Below are positions 43,001 to 52,398 of a stretch of 64,000 bases of DNA, piece after piece (the first letter of the stretch is position 1; each line of letters starts with the position of its first letter). This DNA is from JAXMAR01 sp046350295 (GTDB taxonomy: Bacteria; Planctomycetota; Planctomycetia; Gemmatales; Gemmataceae). The notes beneath the pieces are model-generated. The model worked only from the letters and a program-made list of their open reading frames with translations, was not told the DNA's origin and did no database searches. Position numbers and translations under genes: made by a program. The stretch is taken from contig JAXMAR010000002.1 in assembly GCA_046350295.1 (NCBI GenBank), positions 258,153 to 322,152 of the forward strand. Reading direction: 5' to 3'.

Positions 43001-44565
43001 TGGACATCGTCCTCATCAATCCCTCCAGCCGGCGCCAGGTGTATCAGGCGCTGGGCACGGAGCTGGCTGCGGTCGAGCCGCCGGTCTGGGCGGCGCTGCT
43101 AGCCGGTCATTGTCGCGCGCAGGGCCTCGCGGTCGCGCTCATCGACGCCGAGGCGGAGGAACTGAGCGCCGCTGACGTCGCCGCGCGGGTGCGCGCCATC
43201 AAACCGCGCCTTGCCGTCGTCGTCGTCTATGGCCATCAACCTTCGGCGTCGACGCAGACGATGAGCGCCGCCGGCGCCACCTGTTCCGCCATCAAGCAGA
43301 CGGCGCCTGGTCAGAAGGTGCTGCTCATCGGCGGACACGTCAGCGCCTTGCCCGAGCGGACGCTGCGCGAGGAGGATTGCGATTTCGTCGCCGCCGGTGA
43401 AGGCTGGCACACGCTGACCGCCCTCGCCGCGATGCTCAAGAGCGGCGACGTGGAATTGTCTAAGGTCCCCGGGCTCTGGTACCGGGATGACGACTGGCCG
43501 CGCTGTGTGCCCGACCGGCCGCTGCTTGTCGACCTGGACTCGACCGAGCCGGCGTGGGATCTCTTGCCGATGTCGCGTTACCGGGCGCACAACTGGCACT
43601 GCCTGGACGGCGGCGCGCGGCAGCCGTACGCCGCCATCTACACCACGCTGGGCTGTCCGTTTCATTGCTCGTTTTGTTGCATCCAGGCGCCGTTTCGCAG
43701 CGGCGAGCGGGCCGCGAAGCTGCGCCCGACGACCAACAGCTATCGCTACTGGACTCCCTCGGCAGTCCTCGCGCAGATCGATCTCCTGGTGGAGCGCTAC
43801 GGCGTCCGCAACATCAAGATCGCCGACGAAATGTTCATCCTCAATCGACGACACGTGCTCGCGCTCTGCGAGGGGATCATCCGGCGCGGCCACGATCTCA
43901 ATCTCTGGGCCTATGCCCGCATCGACACCATCAAGGAAGACATGCTGGAGACGCTGCGCGGCGCAGGCTTCCGCTGGCTCGCGCTCGGCATCGAAGCCGG
44001 GGCCGAAAAGGTGCGGGCGGGCGTCGACAAGGCGTTTCGCCAGGATGAGGTCTTCGAGGTCGTCGGCCGCATTCGGACCGCGGGCATCCATGTCATCGGC
44101 AACTACATCTTCGGCCTGCCGGAGGACGACGCGGACACGATGCAGGCGACGCTCGACCTGGCGACCGAGCTGAACTGCGAGTTCGCCAACTTTTACTCGA
44201 CGATGGCGTATCCCGGCTCGGCTTTGTACGACCTGGCCGAGCGTGAGAACATTCCGCTGCCGGCGCGGTGGACGGGCTACGCGCAGCACGCGCGCGATTG
44301 CCTGCCGCTGCCGACGCGCCACGTGACGGCGCGCGCGGTGCTTCGCTTCCGCGACGACGCCTTCCAGCGCTATTACACGAACCCACATTACCTGGCGCTG
44401 ATCGAAAGACGCTTCGGCGCCGCGATGGCACGCCACATTCGCGCCATGACGGCCCAGCGTCTCGAGCGCGACCTCCTGAGCGGGGCGCTGCCGACCAGCG
44501 ACGCTCTCCTGCCCACGCCGCGCCGGGCGACCCTTGGATCCACCCTGGAGAGGACATCCGCATGA
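43000..44565 (+). CDS. B12-binding-domain radical SAM enzyme
   Basis: 521 residues. The N-terminal Rossmann-like domain (DIVLINPSSRR, ALLAGHCRAQG, VLLIGGHVSALPERTL) is the cobalamin-binding type. It is followed by a radical SAM barrel with the 4Fe-4S motif C219-x3-C223-x2-C226 (GCPFHCSFC). IFGLPEDDADTMQAT and NFYSTMAYPGS are typical of the class. Such enzymes perform C-methylation, ring contraction or other radical changes. In a sugar operon, C-methylation or rearrangement of the sugar is a reasonable inference. It overlaps both neighbours (TGATG upstream, ATGA downstream). Confidence 0.85.
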   Translation: MDIVLINPSSRRQVYQALGTELAAVEPPVWAALLAGHCRAQGLAVALIDAEAEELSAADVAARVRAIKPRLAVVVVYGHQPSASTQTMSAAGATCSAIKQTAPGQKVLLIGGHVSALPERTLREEDCDFVAAGEGWHTLTALAAMLKSGDVELSKVPGLWYRDDDWPRCVPDRPLLVDLDSTEPAWDLLPMSRYRAHNWHCLDGGARQPYAAIYTTLGCPFHCSFCCIQAPFRSGERAAKLRPTTNSYRYWTPSAVLAQIDLLVERYGVRNIKIADEMFILNRRHVLALCEGIIRRGHDLNLWAYARIDTIKEDMLETLRGAGFRWLALGIEAGAEKVRAGVDKAFRQDEVFEVVGRIRTAGIHVIGNYIFGLPEDDADTMQATLDLATELNCEFANFYSTMAYPGSALYDLAERENIPLPARWTGYAQHARDCLPLPTRHVTARAVLRFRDDAFQRYYTNPHYLALIERRFGAAMARHIRAMTAQRLERDLLSGALPTSDALLPTPRRATLGSTLERTSA

Positions 44566-45506
44566 CGAACATCCTGGTCACCGGCGGCCTCGGCTATCTG
44601 GGCAGCATCCTGTGCGAGCATCTGCTGGCCGCGGGGCATGGCGTCCTCGCCGTCGACAACCTGATGTACGGCGCCGGGCAACAGGGCTTGTTTCACCTCT
44701 GCGCCAACTCGCGTTTCCGCTTCGAGAAGGGGGACGTGCGCGACGAGACCCTCATGCGCCGCCTGGTCCGCCAGGCCGACGTCGTCATTCATCTGGCGGC
44801 CGTCGTCGGCGCGTCGGCCTGCGACCGCGATCCGCTGCTCGCGGAGAGCGTCAACATCGGCTCCGTCCGCCTGCTCGACCGCCTGCGCAGCCCCAGTCAG
44901 CTTGTCCTCTACCCCAACACCAACAGCGGCTACGGCGTCACGTCGGGCCAGTCGTTCTGCACCGAAGACAGTGCGCTCCGGCCGATCTCGCTTTACGGCC
45001 GCAGCAAGTGCGAAGCGGAGCGGATCCTCCTCCAGCAAGGGAACACCATCGCCTTGCGTCTCGCGACCGTCTTCGGCATGTCGCCGCGCATGCGGCTCGA
45101 TCTCCTGGTCAACCACTTCGTCTACTCCGCATTCAAGGAGGGCTATCTCGTCATCTTCGAGAAGGACTTCAAGCGCAACTTCGTCCACGTGCGCGACGTC
45201 GCCGATTGCATGCTGCACTGCCTGAACAACGCCGGACGCATGGCGGGCCGGGTCTACAACGTCGGCCTCGACGACGCGAACCTCTCCAAGGAAGAACTGG
45301 CCGTCAAGGTCAAGGAGCATGTGCCGCGCTTCTACCTCCATTTCGCCGCCATCGGCGAGGATCCCGACAAGCGCAACTACGTTGTCTCCAGCGAGCGGCT
45401 GCGCGCGGCGGGCTTCGTCGCGCGACGGTCGCTCGACCAGGGCATCCAGGAGCTCCTCAAGGGCTACGCGATGGAGGGGCGGCCGCTGTTCCGCAACGCC
45501 GGTTGA
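44562..45506 (+). CDS. NAD-dependent sugar epimerase/dehydratase (extended SDR)
   Basis: 314 residues starting at an ATGA overlap, with GGAGAGG upstream. The Rossmann motif is TGGLGYLG; the catalytic motif is SLYGRSKCEAE (YxxxK), with NTNSGYG supplying the Ser. It is an extended short-chain dehydrogenase acting on a nucleotide sugar. 4,6-dehydratase, 4-epimerase and reductase remain possible, because the Asp-Glu pair that marks 4,6-dehydratases is not evident after the Ser/Thr. The operon otherwise lacks a recognisable 4,6-dehydratase, so this gene or one elsewhere must supply the 4-keto intermediate. Confidence 0.8.
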   Translation: MTNILVTGGLGYLGSILCEHLLAAGHGVLAVDNLMYGAGQQGLFHLCANSRFRFEKGDVRDETLMRRLVRQADVVIHLAAVVGASACDRDPLLAESVNIGSVRLLDRLRSPSQLVLYPNTNSGYGVTSGQSFCTEDSALRPISLYGRSKCEAERILLQQGNTIALRLATVFGMSPRMRLDLLVNHFVYSAFKEGYLVIFEKDFKRNFVHVRDVADCMLHCLNNAGRMAGRVYNVGLDDANLSKEELAVKVKEHVPRFYLHFAAIGEDPDKRNYVVSSERLRAAGFVARRSLDQGIQELLKGYAMEGRPLFRNAG

Positions 45507-45519
45507 AGCGAGGCCAGCA

Positions 45520-46296
45520 ATGTCGACATCCACGAGAGCGGGGCGACCGACGTCCTGCGCCGCCGACCTGTCCGGGATCACACCGGCCATCCTGGCCGGC
45601 GGCCTGGGCACGCGCCTGCGCCCCGCGCTCGGCGATCATCCCAAGGTGCTCGCCGCCGTGGACGGCCGGCCTTTCGTCGCTTACCTGCTCGACGTCCTCG
45701 CGGCGGCGTCGCTGCCGCGCGTGATCCTGCTCACGGACACGGCGGAGCCGCAGGTGGAGAAAACCCTCGGACGCCGCCACGCCGGCCTGGAACTGGTCTA
45801 TTCGCCCGAGCCCGCGCCGCTCGGGACGGCCGGCGCGTTGCGCGCCGCCCTGCCCTTGATCTCGACGCCGACGATCCTGCTCTTGAACGGCGACAGTCAC
45901 TGTCCGGTCGACCTGGCCGCCTTCGCGCAACGCCATCGCCGCGAAAGAGCGGACGCGAGTCTGGTGCTCGCCTGGGTGGAAGAAGCAGGTCGGTTCGGTC
46001 AGGTCGAGCGCTCGCTGGGCGGTCGGGTCACACGCTTCACCGAGAAGAGGGGGCACGGGCCCGGCTGGATCAACGCGGGCATTTACCTCATCGAGCGCCT
46101 CCTGATCGAAGCTGAGTCGGGCCAGGCGCCCCTGTCGCTGGAGCGCGAGCTGTTGCCGCGCTGGGCTCGCGACCGGCGCGTCTTCGGCCACGCCGCGTCC
46201 GGTCCGTTTCTGGATATCGGCACGCCGGAGTCGTATGCCGCGGCAGGAACGTTCCTGCACTCGCTCGGGCAAGAAAAAAGCGGGAGGCGGCCATGA
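45520..46296 (+). CDS. Nucleotidyltransferase, heptose 1-phosphate guanylyltransferase (HddC)-like
   Basis: 258 residues. ITPAILAGGLGTRLRPALGDHPKVLAAVDGRPF is the GxGTRLxPxT-type signature in the form typical of HddC. Metal and sugar contacts lie in LNGDSHCPVD, and INAGIYLIER and LDIGTPESY follow. It activates a sugar 1-phosphate with GTP (or another NTP) to give a nucleotide sugar. Paired with the HddA-like kinase it suggests GDP-heptose chemistry. GmhA and GmhB partners are not in the window. It overlaps the next gene by ATGA. Confidence 0.8.
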   Translation: MSTSTRAGRPTSCAADLSGITPAILAGGLGTRLRPALGDHPKVLAAVDGRPFVAYLLDVLAAASLPRVILLTDTAEPQVEKTLGRRHAGLELVYSPEPAPLGTAGALRAALPLISTPTILLLNGDSHCPVDLAAFAQRHRRERADASLVLAWVEEAGRFGQVERSLGGRVTRFTEKRGHGPGWINAGIYLIERLLIEAESGQAPLSLERELLPRWARDRRVFGHAASGPFLDIGTPESYAAAGTFLHSLGQEKSGRRP

Positions 46297-47327
46297 GTTC
46301 CGCGCCGGATCCGGTTCTCGGGGCGCCCCCCGCCGCGGACGCCGCGGCGCTTGGCCGGCTGGTCCACGACTTGAACCAGCGCTACCGGCGGGAGTGGGGC
46401 CGGGCCGAGCGGCTCCAGGCGGAGTTGAACGATATCCGCCGCTCCCGCGCCTGGCGCGTGCTCGAATGGCTGAGGTCCTGGAAACGCCGTCTGCTGGGCC
46501 GCGTGCCTGTCCCGACCACGGTCGGCGCGGCGGAGTTTCTCGTAACCGTCCCGCCCAGCGCTATCGGCCGGGTCAGCATCGTAATCCCGTTTCGTGACCA
46601 GGAGGGCTTGCTGCAGAACCTCCTGCGCAGTCTGCGTCTCACGTCGTATCGGCGCTTCGAGCTGATTCTCGTGGACAACGGCAGTTCCTGCCCGCGCGTT
46701 GGTCGCTTGCTGAAAGCGTTGCCGAAGCGCCGGCGGGCGCGTGTCGTCCGCATTCCCGGCGCCTTCAACTTCGCGCGGCTGTGCAACGCCGGAGCGCAAC
46801 GGGCGCGGGGTGATTTTCTCCTGTTTCTGAACAACGACACCGAGGTGATCGAGCCCGGCTGGCTCGGTGAAATGCTGCGCGTGGCGGCACATCCCGAGGT
46901 CGGCGTCGTCGGCGCCACCCTGCTCTATCCCGATCGGACGATCCAGCACGCCGGCATCTTCCCGCAAACGGATGGGACATGGTCGCACGTGTATCGCCAC
47001 TGCCGTGCCGACGATCCCGGAAACGGTGGAGAGCTGCGGCGAATCCGCGTCGTGCCTGCGGTGACCGGCGCCTGTTTCCTGATTGCCCGCCGCCTGTTCG
47101 AGAGCGTCGGCGGCTTCGATGAAAGTCTGCCGCTGACCGGAAACGACGTGGAGCTGTGCCTGCGCGTCGGCCGGCTCGGCTATCGAACCGCGATCACGCC
47201 CGAGGCCCGGCTGTTGCATTTCGAGTCGCTCAGCCGCGGTTACGCGGTCGAGCCCGTTCCTGAGGGACAATCGCCTCGGTCGAGTTGCGGGGAAAACCAG
47301 CGACCGCAACGTTCAAGCCCGCTTTGA
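46293..47327 (+). CDS. Glycosyltransferase family 2
   Basis: 344 residues. A helical N-terminus (LVHDLNQRYRREWGRAERLQ, possibly a coiled coil) precedes the GT-A domain: VSIVIPFRDQEGLLQNLLRS, LFLNNDTEVIEPGWLGEML (the acidic metal motif) and GGFDESLPLTGNDVELCLR. It resembles rhamnosyl/galactosyl transferases that extend surface glycans. It is the last gene of the operon and likely transfers the unusual sugar. The 190-base gap to the next gene (convergent) contains no gene I can support. Confidence 0.8.
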   Translation: MSSAPDPVLGAPPAADAAALGRLVHDLNQRYRREWGRAERLQAELNDIRRSRAWRVLEWLRSWKRRLLGRVPVPTTVGAAEFLVTVPPSAIGRVSIVIPFRDQEGLLQNLLRSLRLTSYRRFELILVDNGSSCPRVGRLLKALPKRRRARVVRIPGAFNFARLCNAGAQRARGDFLLFLNNDTEVIEPGWLGEMLRVAAHPEVGVVGATLLYPDRTIQHAGIFPQTDGTWSHVYRHCRADDPGNGGELRRIRVVPAVTGACFLIARRLFESVGGFDESLPLTGNDVELCLRVGRLGYRTAITPEARLLHFESLSRGYAVEPVPEGQSPRSSCGENQRPQRSSPL

Positions 47328-47518
47328 GAGAAACGCATGCGACGCCGTCGTACGTCCTGCTGCCGTTCCGGACGATCCGGCGTGTCAGGGCGTTGTTCTC
47401 CCGCCTCAAGCTCATCTTCCTGCTGCGCGCGCCGGTGGCCCGGTGTCTTGTCAAGACTGGCCCGCAGCGTCTTCACGCGTCTGGCGCGGAGCTGCGGCCT
47501 GTCTTCCTAGCGCTTTGA

Positions 47519-49453
47519 TCAGCCCGTCGCCGTCAGGCAGCGATTGACCGCGTGCCAGAGTTCGTTCATGCGGAACGGCTTGCGCAAGAGGTCGCTCGCG
47601 CCTTCGCGCAGCATCTCGCCTGCCTGATCGGCCTGCACGAGGCCGGTGCAGAGCAGGATCGGGACGCGCGGTAGCCGCTCGCGCAGCGCCCGGAAGTTGC
47701 TCAGGCCTTCCTCGCCCGGGATCATCAGGTCGAGAATCGCCATCTCGATGGCGGCTCCGTTTTTCACCAGCGCGAGCGCCGCCGCGCCGCTGCTCGCGGT
47801 GTGGACCGTGTGGCCGGCGATCTCGAGGAAGCGGCGCACCACGTCCAGGACCGCCTGCTCGTCGTCGACCAGCAGGATGGAGCGGGCGGCGCTGGCTTCC
47901 GGCTCCAGGACCAGGGGATGCTCCGGGACGCCGTTCGCCTCGCCCGGAGCTTCCGCGAGCCGGGGCAGAAAGATGCACACAGAGGCGCCACCCCCAACCT
48001 GGGAGTCCAGGGTGAGAAAACCCTGATGGCCGTGGATGATGCCAAAGGCGACGGGAAGACCGAGGCCGGTCCCCTGGCCGATATCCTTGGTGGTAAAGAA
48101 AGGATCGAAGGCCTGGGCCATGACGTCGGGCGACATGCCGCGTCCCTTGTCCTCGACCTCGATGACGAGGTATTCGCCGGCGGGGACATTCTCCGGAAAG
48201 GCCGCCAGGTTGCCGACAAGGCGGCGCCGGCTCAGCCGAAAAAGGACCACGGATGCGGGCGTCTCGGCCATGGCGTCGCGCGCGTTCAGCGCCAGGTTGA
48301 TCAGCACCTGCTGCAGCTGGTTCTGGTCCGCGAGCGCCATGTGGTCATCATCGGCGGAGTCGATCTCGACGCGGACCTCGACTTTGAGAGTGCGCTGCAC
48401 GAGGTTGGCCGTGCCGTGCAGCAGCCGGGAGAGGGACGTGGGGGCGCGGGTCAGGGCAGGCTTGCGGGCGAAGGCGAGGAGCTGGCGCGTGAGGTTCGCG
48501 GCGCGGTCGGAGAGGTCGACGATGAACTGGAAGAACTCCAGCGCCTGCTGCGGGACCCCCTTCTCGCGCAAGCCGAGCGTGGCGTAGCCCTGGATGCCGG
48601 CGAGCAGGTTGTTGAACTCGTGGGCGACGCCGCCGGCGAGCGTGCCGACGCTTTGCATCTTCTGCGCCTGGAAGAGCTGCCGCTCCATCAGCTTCCGCTC
48701 GCTCACGTCCCGGTAGATGGCGACGAAGTTGGTGAGCTGGCCGCGGTGGTCCACGATCGGCGAGATCGTACACGACGTCTCGACCAGCGTTCCGTCCTTG
48801 CGGCGATTGACGATCTCCCCCTGCCAGCTCTCGCGGTTGAGGATCATCTGCCACAGCGTGGAGTAGAAATCCGCGTTGTGCAGGCCGCTCTTGAACAGGC
48901 GCGGCGGCTGCCCGATCAGCTCCTCGCGGCTGTAGCCGAGCATCTCCTCGAGCGCCTGGTTGACGTAGAAGATGGCGCCTTGCAGGTCGGTGATGAGGAC
49001 GCCGTCGCGGGCCGATTCGAGCGCCTCGATGAGGAGGCGGTTGACCTGCAGGAGGCGATGCCGCGTGACGGATTCGCGGACGCGCTTGGGCAGGTCGGTG
49101 AGAAAGGTGAGGGCGCGGTCCTTGACGACGTAGTCAAGGGCGCCGGCCCGCAGCACCTGGGCGGCGAGATGCTCGTCGCCATAGCCGGTGACGAACAGGA
49201 CCGGGCTGGTGAAACCTTCGCGGTTGAGCGTTTGCAGCAGCTCCAGGCCGGCCATGTCGGGCAGCCGCTGATCCAGGAGCACAAGATCAAAATGGGGGCT
49301 ATCAAAATGGGTGCTCCCCCCCAGGACGATGAGGGCGTCGGCGGCGGCATGGCACACGGTGACCTCGTGCCCGTCGCGCTCGAGGCTCTTGCGCATCAGG
49401 TAGGCGAAGTCGTCGTCGTCCTCGACCAGGAACAGGCGCAGCGTTTCGGACAT
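47519..49453 (-). CDS. Hybrid sensor histidine kinase/response regulator (REC-PAS-HisKA-HATPase-REC)
   Basis: 644 residues from the ATG at 49453 (AAGGGG upstream, long spacing); an upstream TTG would add 38 non-conserved residues. Order of domains: receiver domain with Asp61 (LVLLDQRLPD), PAS (GAIFYVNQALEEMLGYSREE) with a PAC segment, HisKA with GVAHEFNNLLAGIQGY, HATPase_c with NLALNARDAM and GTGLGLPVAFGI, and a C-terminal receiver (ILDLMIPGEEG). It is cytoplasmic, without membrane helices, so its input comes through the first receiver or the PAS. No partner regulator is next to it. Confidence 0.9.
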   Translation of the reverse strand: MSETLRLFLVEDDDDFAYLMRKSLERDGHEVTVCHAAADALIVLGGSTHFDSPHFDLVLLDQRLPDMAGLELLQTLNREGFTSPVLFVTGYGDEHLAAQVLRAGALDYVVKDRALTFLTDLPKRVRESVTRHRLLQVNRLLIEALESARDGVLITDLQGAIFYVNQALEEMLGYSREELIGQPPRLFKSGLHNADFYSTLWQMILNRESWQGEIVNRRKDGTLVETSCTISPIVDHRGQLTNFVAIYRDVSERKLMERQLFQAQKMQSVGTLAGGVAHEFNNLLAGIQGYATLGLREKGVPQQALEFFQFIVDLSDRAANLTRQLLAFARKPALTRAPTSLSRLLHGTANLVQRTLKVEVRVEIDSADDDHMALADQNQLQQVLINLALNARDAMAETPASVVLFRLSRRRLVGNLAAFPENVPAGEYLVIEVEDKGRGMSPDVMAQAFDPFFTTKDIGQGTGLGLPVAFGIIHGHQGFLTLDSQVGGGASVCIFLPRLAEAPGEANGVPEHPLVLEPEASAARSILLVDDEQAVLDVVRRFLEIAGHTVHTASSGAAALALVKNGAAIEMAILDLMIPGEEGLSNFRALRERLPRVPILLCTGLVQADQAGEMLREGASDLLRKPFRMNELWHAVNRCLTATG

Positions 49454-49595
49454 CGGGCCGATTTTCCCCTTCACAACTTGGCTTGCCTCGCCCCGTTCGA
49501 CGATTGGCACCGAGCCTCCTTGCCGGGCGGTTCCCCTATTTTCCGCGAGCCTATTGGTCTTTGACAAGGCCGATTGGCCCCGTTAAAGTCCGGAC

Positions 49596-51626
49596 ATGAG
49601 ACACTCCATCCTTGCCTTCGTTGCCGTCCTCCCCCTTTTCGCCCAGCCCGCCGCCGCCCAGGAGAAGAAACGCCTCCCCGGCGATGAGATGATCGACAAA
49701 TACCTCGCCGCCGAGACGGACAGCTTCGCCAAGAAGTTCCTCGGCGGCGCCAAAACCCTCGCCGAATGGAAAGAGAAGCGGCCCGGCTGCACCGCGAGTA
49801 CATGGACATGCTCGGTTTGTGGCCGCTACCCGCGAAGACGCCGCTCAAGGCGACAATCACCAAGACGTTCGAGCATCAAGGCGTGGTCATCGAGTGCCTG
49901 CACTTCCAGTCGATCCCCGGCCTCTACGTCACCGCGAACTTCTACCGCCCTGCGAAGGCGTCGCCCGCAGCGAAGCTGCCGACGATCCTCTATGTCTGCG
50001 GCCACAGCAACAAGGGCCGCGACGGCAACAAATCGGACTACCAGGACCACGGCATGTGGTTCGCTTCCAACGGCTACAACTGCCTCGTGCTCGACACCCT
50101 TCAGCTTGGCGAGATCCCGCGGTTCACCATGGCACTACGGCCGCCCCTGGAACCATCTCAAAGCCTACGAAAAAGACGATCCGAGCCGCGAGCGTAAGCG
50201 ACCGGAAGACACGACGCGCTGGTGGTGGCACTCCGCGGGCTACACCCCGGCCGGCGTCGAGTGCTGGAACGGCGTCCGCGCCATCGATTACCTGCTCACG
50301 CGCAAGGAGGTCGACCCGGACCGCATCGGCGTCACCGGCATCTCCGGCGGCGGCGCGGCCACCTTCTGGATCGCCGCGGCCGACGAGCGCGTCAAGGTCG
50401 CCGTCCCCGTCAGCGGCATGAGCGACCTGGAGAGCTACGTCAAGAACAAGGTCGTCAACGGCCACTGCGACTGCATGTTCCTTTACAACACCTATCAGTG
50501 GGACTGGACGACCATCGCCGCCCTCGTCGCCCCACGGCCGCTCCTCTTCGCCAACAGCGACAACGACCCGATCTTCCCGATGGACGGCAATCGCCGCATC
50601 ATCGCCAAGCTGCGGCAGATCTACGAGATGTACGGCAAGCCTGACCTGGTGGACGACTACGTCAGCAAGGGGGGCCACGCCTATCGGCCCGACCTGCGCA
50701 TCGCCGTCTTCAAGTTCCTCAACAAGCACCTGAAGGGGGACGAAAAGGCAGCAGTGAAGGACGTCGCCTTCGAGAAGATCGCCGGGAAGGACCTGCGCGT
50801 GTTTCCGACCGACGCCGACGTGCCGAAGGACGCGATCAACCAGCGCGTGGATGAGGTCTTCGTGCCGCGGGCGAAGGTGGAGCTGCCGGAGAAGGGGAAG
50901 TTCGAGGAGTGGCGGAAGACGATGTTGCACGAACTAAAAGCAAAGTGCTTTCGCGGCTTTCCGGAGCGTGTCAAAGCGGCCAGCCGTGTGAAGACCGATC
51001 AGGATTTGCCGGGGGCGTTGTTGGAAACCGAAGAAGGCATCAGAGCGCTCCTGATGGACGGACGGATCGACAGGGTCGGTGATGAGGACGCGCTGAAAAA
51101 GCTGCCCTTGGTCCTGCTTGTTTCAGATGTCAGTCATAGCGACAAGAAGGGGCTGGCCTCACTCAAGCTTCCAGGAAGCGCCGATTGGCTTATTCTCACC
51201 CGAAGGGTCTTTGATCCTTGGTCAATGAAGTCGCCGCCCAACTACGTGGAGCGCTCGCATATTCTTCTCGGTCAACACGTGAACGTTGGTCGAATCCGCG
51301 ACATCGTTGCCGCTGTGCGGTTTGCAGAAGAGCTGGAGCCGACGCGAAAGGCTCATCTCTGGGGCCACGGCGAGGCCGGTATCCTTGCCGCCTACGCCGC
51401 CCTGTTCGAACCGTCCATCGAGGAGGTCGTGGTCATCGACCCGCCCAAATCGCACAAGGGCGGCCCACACTTTCTCGGCGTCCTGCGCGTCCTCGACATC
51501 CCCGACGCCCTTGGCCTCCTCGCCCCGCGCAAGCTCACGATCATCGGCGGCCGCGACCCCGCATTCGACCGCACCGAGGAGATCTATCGCCGCGCGGGGG
51601 CCGCGGACAAGCTCGTTCGGAAGTGA
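49596..51626 (+). pseudogene. Secreted acetylxylan-esterase-like alpha/beta hydrolase with frame breaks
   Basis: The signal peptide (MRHSILAFVAVLPLFAQPAAA) and the C-terminal 480 residues share one frame. Residues about 65-175 are encoded in another frame (EYMDMLGLWPLPAKTPL to TLQLGEIPRF). Adding one C at the run 49782-49784, one near 50125 and one near 50135 restores a single frame and recreates the family motif GEIPxFHHGTY. The catalytic elbow is GISGGGAATF, the acid is in SDNDPIFPM and the His in GGHAYRPD. A 200-residue C-terminal extension (from about 450) is unusual for the family. Either a pseudogene or a sequencing artefact. Confidence 0.7.
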
Positions 51627-51685
51627 TGGACTTGTGACTTTTCGCCGCGGTGGGATAATGATGGAGTTTCAAGGAGGGTCGAGAA

Positions 51686-51952
51686 ATGGTCAAAGCATTC
51701 GTGCACAACGGCGTGATTGTCCCGCGTGAGCCCCTGCCTGAAGATTGGGCCGAAGGCGTGGAGGTCGCGGTGGAAAGAGTCGCTGAACGTGAGGCGTCCG
51801 ACGCAGGCGACGCCGACGCCTGGATGGATGCCGTTGAAGCGATCGCGGCGCAAGGGGATCCGGCGGACGATCAACGATTGGAGGCTGCGATCCGGCAAAT
51901 ACGGCATCGCGAGAAAGAACTGGCCCGCAAATCGTTGCCCTTGGAGCCATGA
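51686..51952 (+). CDS. Antitoxin of a VapBC pair
   Basis: 88 residues. MVKAFVHNGVIVPREPLPEDW followed by VEVAVERV forms short strands like those of the AF2212/DUF104-type antitoxins, and the C-terminal helices are acidic. GGAGGG lies upstream. The stop overlaps the PIN gene start as ATGA at 51949. It resembles the orphan antitoxin at 12849 in layout. Confidence 0.65.
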   Translation: MVKAFVHNGVIVPREPLPEDWAEGVEVAVERVAEREASDAGDADAWMDAVEAIAAQGDPADDQRLEAAIRQIRHREKELARKSLPLEP

Positions 51953-52359
51953 GAGGTTATTTGCTCGACACCAATCACCTGAGCCGTGCGATTCGCGTGG
52001 TTTCCCCGCTGCGCGATCGACTGCGTCAAACACATCGTCAAGGATTTCGGTTAGTCACCTGCTGGCCGGTTCTGTGTGAGTTGGAGGAGGGCACTGTCTT
52101 CACGGCCAATCCGGCTCAGTACCGCCGAGCGCTCACGGCCATGATGACTCACATTCGCGTTTGGCCCAAGGACTGGCGCCTGGTAGAGCAGTATGGGGTC
52201 ATCGCCAAACTCGCCGAGGAGCGAGGCCGCGTCCTCTCCAGAACAGACATGATCCTCGCGGCGTTCGCTCGGAGAGAGAACATCGCCCTACTCAGCGCGG
52301 ACCGAGATTTTGAAGCCTTCCCCGAGATCAATACGGAGAATTGGACGGCCGACATGTGA
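51949..52359 (+). CDS. PIN-domain toxin, VapC-type (third module)
   Basis: 136 residues. YLLDTNHLSRAI has the first Asp, VLCELEEGTV the Glu, SRTDMILAAFA the third Asp and LLSADRDFEAFP the last. This is the VapC/FitB type RNase. It is coupled by overlap to its antitoxin. The gene ends 39 bases before the histidine kinase start. Confidence 0.8.
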   Translation: MRGYLLDTNHLSRAIRVVSPLRDRLRQTHRQGFRLVTCWPVLCELEEGTVFTANPAQYRRALTAMMTHIRVWPKDWRLVEQYGVIAKLAEERGRVLSRTDMILAAFARRENIALLSADRDFEAFPEINTENWTADM

Positions 52360-52398
52360 TTGTCCGCATGTCCGTCTTGTCGTTCCCCGCCCCGCCGC

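Noticed and set aside
47285..47518. Possible 77-residue gene between the GT2 and hybrid kinase genes
   Set aside because: It overlaps the GT2 end, has no ribosome site and shows no recognisable pattern.
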